A stretch of 5,717 bases of DNA from DAOQVB01 sp964400865. GTDB taxonomy: Bacteria > Patescibacteriota > Microgenomatia > UBA1400 > PJMF01. Shown here in pieces: positions 1 through 4,516 of this stretch. Every line of letters begins with the position of its first letter. Positions within the stretch are counted from its first letter, which is position 1. The notes under the pieces were generated by a model. It ran no database searches. It saw only the letters and a list, made by a program, of their open reading frames with translations, and had not been told where the DNA came from. The stretch is from the NCBI GenBank assembly GCA_964400865.1, contig CAYNWG010000057.1, positions 1 to 5,717 of the forward strand, given 5' to 3'. The position numbers and the translations under genes were made by a program.

Positions 1-516
1 TCAAAGAGTTGACTTGCCCACCACTCCTTCAAACCTGACAAGCAATCCAGTCTGTTTTTCCCACTCTCCAATTGTTGCTAAGATTTTCCTTCTCTTACTA
101 ATCTCAAGAGCGTTTAGCATTGCCAGGTCAAATTCTACCCTATCAGCGGTAACGTGCTCAAATCTGTTAAGAAGCTCGGGCATCAAAAGTTGTTTGTCTA
201 TTGTTAGCTTCATATATGAACCCGTGTCTCGATTGTCACGAATAATTTCACTTGTACCAAATATCGTAAGTGGAAATGGGTCAATATCCATTTCTTGTAA
301 GGCAAGATAGTCTTCATTTTGCAACAAAAAATCAGCTTCAGCTCGCAAACTCTTGGGATCACAATCAACAGAAACCATTCTTTCTGACTCCGGAATGACT
401 CTTCGGATTTGTTCTACTTTCTTGAGAAATTCTTCAGACTTGAGCTCACTTGCCTCAGCGAAGGTCGCTGTTTCTAGATATGTTGGAGAAACTTCGCTTT
501 TATGTTCCCATTGCAT
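1..516 (-). CDS. Hypothetical protein, 171 aa, second gene of a minus-strand pair
   Basis: I do not recognise this protein. The reading frame is complete: ATG at 514-516 and TGA at 1-3, the very edge of the window. There is no alternative ATG upstream, because an in-frame TAG lies at 532-534. No Shine-Dalgarno sequence is visible in the 18 bases separating it from the upstream gene, so translation may be coupled to that gene. The protein looks soluble and acidic in its first half, with no signal peptide or membrane segment. Residues about 20-45 look helical and charged. A more hydrophobic segment near residues 78-90 (around DPFPLTIFGTSEII) suggests a folded core. The C-terminal third mixes helix (EISKRRKILATIGEWEKQ) with a final strand-like LLVRFEGVVG. 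No catalytic motif was found. The close spacing suggests shared transcription and perhaps a shared role with the 272-residue gene. That link is inference. Confidence 0.75.
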   Translation of the reverse strand: MQWEHKSEVSPTYLETATFAEASELKSEEFLKKVEQIRRVIPESERMVSVDCDPKSLRAEADFLLQNEDYLALQEMDIDPFPLTIFGTSEIIRDNRDTGSYMKLTIDKQLLMPELLNRFEHVTADRVEFDLAMLNALEISKRRKILATIGEWEKQTGLLVRFEGVVGKSTL

Positions 517-534
517 TATTACGATTCTGAACTA

Positions 535-1353
535 TCAAACCTGCATTACATTTTTCACTTGAAATAACTCTAAAAAGCGCCGCATTCTCGCTTTAAGTTT
601 TGAGCTTATTTTCATATATGTTCCGTGATAATCCACCTTTTCTTTTAACTCTTTTTTCACGTATTCATCATGTATTTTCCCCAATTCCGAATTTAAACTG
701 TCTAAATAGTCGGAAATTTGTTGAATTCTGCGATCACAACCCTCCTGGCTACTTACTAAAACACAAAGATTTTTAATCGACCGAAGGTCTTTCCGCAAGG
801 TGTGATAATCCTCTACGGTAATTTTCTTTGGCATTAAATGAGTCTGTATCTTATTTACAAGGCCAGCCAGTCTCTGTTTATAATCTACATGAGTGACTGG
901 TTGAAATTCTTCTATACGAAGTTCACCCTTCTCCATAATCGCCACCACTCTTTCGGCATACTTATTTCCTTTTTGCATTGAAAATGCGTCTACGACTTTA
1001 CCCAAAAACCTAAGAAATAAATCCATACTGCGAGGCAATTTGTTTACTGAATTACAAAAATAACAAGCGGATTTTAAAGTTTGACCATATTTTCTTACCC
1101 CCCTAAGGTATTTCTTTAATTCACGAGCATTTTTTCTTTCCTCAGGAGTCATGGAAAGGTATTGTTTGAGACGTGACAGTAGTTCTGAGTGATTATATGC
1201 CTCCAACCATTCATTTCTGGCGCGGTCAAAAATACTTGTTAGTGCAGTTTGGTCAGAAACTATTTCTGGAATTGTGCTTGGAAGAGCTTTAGTTTCATTT
1301 TTATCTGCTTGCTCTCCATTCTTGCCCAAATCTTTAGAATCTTCTTGCATCAT
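535..1353 (-). CDS. Helical protein with an internal two-fold repeat, possible CHAD-domain protein, 272 aa
   Basis: First gene of the minus-strand unit. The start is the outer of two consecutive ATG codons (1351-1353 and 1348-1350) and the stop is TGA at 535-537. Residues 1-30 are polar and probably disordered. The rest is predicted helical and rich in Lys and Arg, with no signal peptide or membrane segment. The halves align with a constant offset of 107 residues and no gaps: ELKKYLRGVRK (78-88) against TLRKDLRSIKN (185-195), and LGKVVD (117-122) against LGKIHD (224-229). A basic L-R-K-x-L-R helix followed about 30 residues later by LG-x-x-x-D is how the two halves of CHAD domains look; CHAD helical bundles are known to bind polyphosphate. 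CHAD is therefore my best guess, not a confident assignment. Cysteines lie at 97, 100, 197 and 206. No ribosome binding site is visible. A generic helical or coiled-coil protein is the alternative. Confidence 0.7.
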   Translation of the reverse strand: MMQEDSKDLGKNGEQADKNETKALPSTIPEIVSDQTALTSIFDRARNEWLEAYNHSELLSRLKQYLSMTPEERKNARELKKYLRGVRKYGQTLKSACYFCNSVNKLPRSMDLFLRFLGKVVDAFSMQKGNKYAERVVAIMEKGELRIEEFQPVTHVDYKQRLAGLVNKIQTHLMPKKITVEDYHTLRKDLRSIKNLCVLVSSQEGCDRRIQQISDYLDSLNSELGKIHDEYVKKELKEKVDYHGTYMKISSKLKARMRRFLELFQVKNVMQV

Positions 1354-1354
1354 T

Positions 1355-1367
1355 GTTTATAATAAAC
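1355..1367. promoter_or_regulatory. 13-base palindrome overlapping a putative -10 of the minus-strand gene
   Basis: GTTTAT-A-ATAAAC is a perfect inverted repeat with one central base, ending one base before the start codon of the 272-residue gene. Read on the minus strand it contains TATTAT (positions 1364 to 1359), a 5-of-6 match to the -10 consensus TATAAT. Initiation six or seven bases downstream would fall at or next to the ATG, giving a leaderless or nearly leaderless message. That would fit the absence of a Shine-Dalgarno sequence. No good -35 is seen at 16-18 bases. Operator function is inference; an AT-rich palindrome this short can arise by chance. Confidence 0.3.
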
Positions 1368-1409
1368 CACAATTACGTGCAAGAAAACAACCACCGCTTT
1401 GCAAAATGA

Positions 1410-1418
1410 TGATATGAT
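1410..1418 (+). promoter_or_regulatory. Candidate extended -10 element for lemA-htpX
   Basis: TGATATGAT matches the extended -10 pattern TGn-TATAAT with one mismatch. Initiation near 1424-1426 would leave a leader of roughly 33 bases carrying the lemA ribosome binding site. No recognisable -35 lies 16-18 bases upstream, which extended -10 promoters often tolerate. The call rests on sequence pattern alone. Confidence 0.35.
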
Positions 1419-1424
1419 AGATTC

Positions 1425-1444
1425 ATAGTAGTTGTATTTACTAT
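1425..1444 (+). repeat. Small inverted repeat in the presumed lemA leader
   Basis: ATAGTA (1425-1430) and TACTAT (1439-1444) are perfect reverse complements separated by 8 bases; one extra G-U pair could form in RNA. It lies just upstream of the lemA ribosome binding site. It could be a weak leader hairpin or a protein site, but the AT-rich six-base stem is marginal and may be chance. Confidence 0.2.
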
Positions 1445-1446
1445 AT

Positions 1447-1452
1447 AAGGAG
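1447..1452 (+). promoter_or_regulatory. Ribosome binding site of lemA
   Basis: AAGGAG lies 5 bases before the ATG at 1458, a strong Shine-Dalgarno sequence that fixes the lemA start. It contrasts with the lack of any such sequence before htpX, gatC and both minus-strand genes. Confidence 0.8.
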
Positions 1453-1457
1453 TCTGT

Positions 1458-2057
1458 ATGTTGTCAGGAATTTTGCCCATATTACTATTCATCTTAATTG
1501 GTCTTGGTTTCTACGTCGTATCCGTCTACAACGGACTGCAAAAATTTAAAACCCAGATTGCCGCGAGCATTCAAGAAATTGGCAACCAACTCAAACGACA
1601 AGCCTCGTTAATCCCCAATCTAGAAACATCAGTGGAAGGTTACCTCAAACATGAAAAGGGCATTTATGACGCTATCACCAGTGCTCGCAAAGCCGTCCAG
1701 GCTGCAGATAAATCTGGCAACATGAATGATATGGACACAGCTGTCAATCAACTCCAAAGCATGATCCCTCAAATTAAAGTGCTGGTAGAAAGTAATCCAG
1801 AACTGAAGGCAGATAAAACTGTCACTAAATTTATGGATGAGCTAACTGACACCTCGGATAAATTAATGTATTCCAGAAGAACATTAATTGATTTGACTCA
1901 AATGTATAACGTCAAGCTAGTTACTTTTCCCTCCAATATCATTGCAGGACTCTTTGGTTTTACCGCTGAGAAAGGTCTGGTAACACCAACTAGTGGTGAG
2001 CACATTGAAGTTTCCGCCAAAGAAATGGAAGACGTCAAAGTCGATTTACAAAAATGA
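1458..2057 (+). CDS. lemA: LemA family membrane-anchored protein, 199 aa
   Basis: The LemA family consists of small helical proteins anchored by one N-terminal membrane segment. Their molecular role is poorly defined. One hydrophobic segment spans residues about 3-24, followed by YNGLQKFK. The basic residues there suggest that the C-terminal domain faces the cytoplasm. Family hallmarks follow: QLKRQASLIPNL (44-55), GYLKHE (61-66), AR at 76-77, the SNPELKAD block (112-119), SRR (139-141), YN (150-151) and FPSNIIAGLFGF (157-168). The length is normal for the family. The tail after residue 170 is polar and variable. The start is set by the AAGGAG site. The TGA stop overlaps the htpX ATG in ATGA, so the two are almost certainly co-transcribed and translationally coupled. 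LemA beside an M48 protease of the HtpX type is a known bacterial arrangement. A shared role in membrane-protein quality control is inferred from this context. Confidence 0.92.
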   Translation: MLSGILPILLFILIGLGFYVVSVYNGLQKFKTQIAASIQEIGNQLKRQASLIPNLETSVEGYLKHEKGIYDAITSARKAVQAADKSGNMNDMDTAVNQLQSMIPQIKVLVESNPELKADKTVTKFMDELTDTSDKLMYSRRTLIDLTQMYNVKLVTFPSNIIAGLFGFTAEKGLVTPTSGEHIEVSAKEMEDVKVDLQK

Positions 2058-2965
2058 CTCATTATCAGCTAGTTGCTCAAAACAAGCGAAAGTCTTGGTT
2101 AGTCATTGTTGGCTTTACTGTTTTTGTGGGAGTTGCAGCGTGGTTAATGACATATTCATTTGGCTACGATTTGAGCTTGGTTGGAGTTGCATTACTATTT
2201 TCAGGAGTCGTTTCATTCGGTTCCTACTGGTTTTCTGATACTGTCGTACTAGCAGTTTCCAAAGCTCGTCCTGCCACTCGCGAAGAATTCTTTGATTTTT
2301 ATACCGTGGCAGAAAACTTAAGCATGGGTTTGCAGATTCCAGTGCCAAAACTATATGTTATTGATGATACTGCAATGAATGCGTTTGCCACAGGTAGAGA
2401 TCCCAAACATTCTGCAGTTGTGGCTACAACTGGATTATTGACTAGGCTTGATCGTGGCGAAATTGAAGGAGTAGTAGCCCATGAACTGGCTCACGTGACC
2501 AACTATGACATCTTACTGATGTCAATTGTCAGCATCTTGGTTGGCTTTATTGCCCTGTTGGCTGACTGGATGATTAGGATTTCTTTCTTGGGTGGTGGCA
2601 AACGACGTGATAGCCGCGATTCTGGACAAATCGAGATGATTTTAGGACTGGTTGGCTTTGTCTTAGTTCTCCTTTCACCACTGATTGCTAATTTGATCAA
2701 ACTAGCCATTTCCAGAAAACGAGAGTTTTTAGCTGATGCAAGTGGGGTGGCGATCACTAAAAACCCAACTGGTTTGATATCTGCTCTGGGAAAAATTTCT
2801 CAGGATCAAGAGCCCTTAGAAGCTGCTAACAAAGCCACGGCTCATTTATACATCAGTGACCCACTTAAAAATCAAAAGGGTGGGGTGGGGTGGTTTGCCA
2901 ACATGTTCAATACTCACCCCCCAGTCGAAGAAAGAATTCAAGCCTTACAATCAATTATTGTTTGA
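2054..2965 (+). CDS. htpX: Membrane zinc metalloprotease HtpX (peptidase M48), 303 aa
   Basis: HtpX is an integral membrane endopeptidase that helps degrade misfolded membrane proteins, complementing FtsH in well-studied bacteria. The zinc motif is HELAH at residues 143-147 (His143 and His147 as ligands, Glu144 as the general base). The third ligand is Glu224 in SRKREFLAD (220-228). Other family blocks are PKLYVIDD with NAFATG (98-114) and the C-terminal NTHPPVEERI (286-295). Hydrophobic segments lie at about 14-34, 38-58, 153-173 and 196-216, the usual arrangement with two N-terminal spans and two after the active site. The length is close to the roughly 290 residues typical of the family, so the gene looks complete and functional. 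It begins inside the lemA stop codon (ATGA) without its own Shine-Dalgarno sequence, pointing to translational coupling. A G-rich tract near the 3' end encodes GGVGW. Confidence 0.96.
   Translation: MTHYQLVAQNKRKSWLVIVGFTVFVGVAAWLMTYSFGYDLSLVGVALLFSGVVSFGSYWFSDTVVLAVSKARPATREEFFDFYTVAENLSMGLQIPVPKLYVIDDTAMNAFATGRDPKHSAVVATTGLLTRLDRGEIEGVVAHELAHVTNYDILLMSIVSILVGFIALLADWMIRISFLGGGKRRDSRDSGQIEMILGLVGFVLVLLSPLIANLIKLAISRKREFLADASGVAITKNPTGLISALGKISQDQEPLEAANKATAHLYISDPLKNQKGGVGWFANMFNTHPPVEERIQALQSIIV
2878..2893 (+). other. G-rich tract within htpX (possible quadruplex or hairpin)
   Basis: GGG-T-GGGG-T-GGGG-T-GG gives three G-runs of at least three plus a terminal GG, separated by single T residues. 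A C-rich run follows at 2915-2922, and GGGGTG (2887-2892) is perfectly complementary to CACCCC (2915-2920) across a 22-base loop. The tract encodes the Gly-Gly-Val-Gly-Trp stretch, so coding constraint may be the whole explanation. Confidence 0.3.
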
Positions 2966-2976
2966 GTAACTCTACT

Positions 2977-3004
2977 TTGGTTTTCTTGATCAGTATGGTA
3001 CGAT
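2977..3004 (+). promoter_or_regulatory. Weak candidate promoter for gatC-gatA-gatB
   Basis: The 49-base spacer between htpX and gatC holds TTGGTT (2977-2982), a 16-base gap, and TACGAT (2999-3004) preceded by TGG, an extended -10 pattern. Initiation near 3011 would leave only about 4 bases before the gatC ATG, which fits the lack of a Shine-Dalgarno sequence there. The matches are partial, and read-through from lemA-htpX is equally possible because no terminator is visible. Confidence 0.22.
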
Positions 3005-3014
3005 TCCTACACAT

Positions 3015-3338
3015 ATGTCCTCGAAAAATAAGACAGGCTTCAGTGAAAAACTAGTCGAGCACACTGCAAACTTAGCTCACATTCCAATTGTTGCGACTGA
3101 AACTAAACAACTATCAGTAGCTTTTTCCACCACTCTTTCGGTCATTAGCGATTTATCAGAGGTTTCAGTTGAAGGGGTTGAGCCGACACATCATGTTACT
3201 GGACTTAAAAATGTTACTCGTGAGGACTTTGTAGAAGAAAAAAGAATGTTTTCACAAACTCAGGCGCTGGCAAATGCCCCAAAGTCGCATGAGGGTTTTT
3301 TTGTTGTACCAAGAATCATTGATAGGGATGAAGAATGA
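3015..3338 (+). CDS. gatC: Aspartyl/glutamyl-tRNA amidotransferase subunit C, 107 aa
   Basis: GatC is the small subunit that wraps around and stabilises GatA and GatB in the GatCAB complex, which converts Glu-tRNA(Gln) to Gln-tRNA(Gln) and/or Asp-tRNA(Asn) to Asn-tRNA(Asn). The N-terminal half (LVEHTANLAHIPI and following) is the expected helical part but diverges from better-known homologues. The C-terminal half is clear: L-S-E-V then VEGVEPTHHV (53-62), NVTREDFV (66-73), and LANAPKSHEGFFVVPRII (85-102). The length is slightly above the usual 95-100. The ATG at 3015 is the only sensible start: an in-frame TAA lies at 2967-2969 and no other ATG, GTG or TTG falls between them. No Shine-Dalgarno sequence precedes it. 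Its TGA overlaps the gatA ATG (ATGA), so gatC and gatA belong to one translationally coupled unit. Confidence 0.92.
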   Translation: MSSKNKTGFSEKLVEHTANLAHIPIVATETKQLSVAFSTTLSVISDLSEVSVEGVEPTHHVTGLKNVTREDFVEEKRMFSQTQALANAPKSHEGFFVVPRIIDRDEE

Positions 3339-4516
3339 CAAAAAAACCAATAACTCCCAATGCTTTAACCATCAAGCAAGCCCTCGATGGTTTGCAAACG
3401 AAAGAAATTAGTTTGGCTGAAATCTATGAAGCTACCGATCTAGCGGTCTCAACACAAAATAAAGATCTCAATGTTTATCTTTCTACGAATGAAAAAGCTT
3501 CAGTTCAAGCCAGAAAAGTCGCATCATTGCCACTCGCTGGATTGCCTATTGCTCTCAAGGACAACTTTAACACTGTAGGTTTGCCCACTACTGCAGCTTC
3601 ACTAGTCCTAGATGGCTACCAATCCCAATACGAGTCAACTGTTACGACCAAATTACTTGAAGCAGGCGGGGTTATCTATGGCAAAACCAATATGGACGCA
3701 TGGGCTCATGGCTCATCTACCGAGACTTCTCAATATGGTAGAACCCTGAATCCTAGAAATACCCATCATTTACCGGGTGGATCCTCAGGTGGCAGCGCGG
3801 CAGCGGTTGCCGCAGATATGTGTCTGGGGGCCATTGGGAGTGAAACGGCAGGCTCGATTCGTCAACCTGCTGCTTGGTGCGGTGTTGTTGGTCTAAAACC
3901 AACCTATGGGCGTTGTAGTCGGTATGGCGTGGTTGCGATGGCATCTTCAACAGATTCACCTGGTCCAATTGGCAAAACCGTGGAAGATACCGCCCTCTTA
4001 CTCAATGCCATCGCTGGACATGATCCATATGACGGCACAACATCGGAAGAGTCGGTGCCTGATTTTACTTCATTTTTAAACAAATCTATTACAGGCATGA
4101 AAATTGGTGTTTTGTATCGCGATTTACCAGGTTTAGATGAGATCTGGCCGCATTTTGATGCGGCCAGTCAAGTGCTTTCAAACCTTGGCGCNNNNNNNNN
4201 NNNNNNNNNNNNNNNNNNNNNNNNNNNNNNNNNNNNNNNNNNNNNNNNNNNNNNNNNNNNNNNNNNNNNNNNNNNNNNNNNNNNNNNNNNNGCCAGCAAA
4301 GGGGCTGCTATGTTTGGCGAGTTAGAAGACTTGCTGCTTGAACCAAGTTCTATTTCTGGATTACCCGGCATTAGTGTTCCTTGCTATCGCAATCCAGATA
4401 CCAACTTGTACTTAGGCTTAAATATCATGACTCCCAAGTGGCAAGAGGGCAGAGCGATTCAAATTGCGGACGCATACGAAAAAGCGACCACTTGGAATAG
4501 CTGGAGGCAAGTATGA
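3335..4516 (+). CDS. gatA: Aspartyl/glutamyl-tRNA amidotransferase subunit A, interrupted by an assembly gap
   Basis: GatA is the amidase-signature glutaminase that releases ammonia for transfer to the misacylated tRNA on GatB. The Ser-cisSer-Lys triad is visible: Lys75 in ALKDN, the cis-serine at Ser150 in PGGSSGGSAAAVAA (147-160), and the nucleophile Ser174 in SETAGSIRQPAA (169-180). Most bacterial GatA proteins have SDTGGSIRQP there, so Glu170 and Ala172 are unusual. Conserved GVVGLKPTYGR (183-193) and GISVP, just downstream of the gap, are present. A run of 100 N replaces codons 286-319, and the counted 393 residues fall well short of the usual 470-490. The region linking LGA to the segment before GLPGISVP, about 120 residues in known GatA proteins, is mostly missing. 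The frame resumes correctly by chance. The gene starts in the gatC stop and ends overlapping gatB (ATGA both times). It is probably intact in the organism. Confidence 0.93.
   Translation: MTKKPITPNALTIKQALDGLQTKEISLAEIYEATDLAVSTQNKDLNVYLSTNEKASVQARKVASLPLAGLPIALKDNFNTVGLPTTAASLVLDGYQSQYESTVTTKLLEAGGVIYGKTNMDAWAHGSSTETSQYGRTLNPRNTHHLPGGSSGGSAAAVAADMCLGAIGSETAGSIRQPAAWCGVVGLKPTYGRCSRYGVVAMASSTDSPGPIGKTVEDTALLLNAIAGHDPYDGTTSEESVPDFTSFLNKSITGMKIGVLYRDLPGLDEIWPHFDAASQVLSNLGXXXXXXXXXXXXXXXXXXXXXXXXXXXXXXXXXXASKGAAMFGELEDLLLEPSSISGLPGISVPCYRNPDTNLYLGLNIMTPKWQEGRAIQIADAYEKATTWNSWRQV
4192..4291. other. Assembly gap of exactly 100 N inside gatA
   Basis: Exactly 100 undetermined bases, the conventional placeholder for a scaffold gap of unknown length. 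Comparison with the usual GatA layout suggests that the real missing stretch is nearer 350 bases, since about 120 residues of the family are absent between the flanks. This estimate comes from memory of family length, not from an alignment. Confidence 0.9.
4503..4507 (+). promoter_or_regulatory. Ribosome binding site of gatB inside the end of gatA
   Basis: GGAGG lies 5 bases before the gatB ATG at 4513 and within the last codons of gatA. It fixes the gatB start. gatB therefore has its own strong initiation signal in addition to the ATGA overlap. Confidence 0.8.

Larger units (their letters stand above)
1354..1457. promoter_or_regulatory. Divergent intergenic region with promoters for both units
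   Basis: This 104-base AT-rich spacer separates the divergently transcribed 272-residue gene (left) and lemA (right), so it should carry both promoters. Visible elements are a palindrome at the left edge, a candidate extended -10 at 1410-1418, a small inverted repeat at 1425-1444, and the lemA ribosome binding site at 1447-1452. No open reading frame or RNA gene was seen in it. Confidence 0.6.

Noticed and set aside
1..516. The N-terminal QWEHK of the 171-residue protein resembles the ExExK motif of CYTH enzymes, which often accompany CHAD domains.
   Set aside because: The first Glu is Gln, and the rest of the protein lacks the alternating charged beta strands of a CYTH tunnel. The similarity is too short to count.
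14..562. Plus-strand frames opposite the 171-residue gene.
   Set aside because: Serine- and isoleucine-rich translations typical of antisense shadows; the minus-strand frame is longer and fits the operon spacing.
2964..2972. GAGT-A-ACTC palindrome at the htpX stop as a terminator.
   Set aside because: Four-base arms with no following U-tract; too weak for an intrinsic terminator.
3296..3346. T7 (3296-3302) and A7 (3340-3346) runs around the gatC/gatA junction as frameshift sites.
   Set aside because: Both genes read normally in their own frames and conserved motifs continue on both sides, so no frameshift is needed.
3753..4098. Open frames on the minus strand inside gatA.
   Set aside because: They lie opposite a clearly conserved gene, show no protein-like motifs and no initiation signals; they are shadows.
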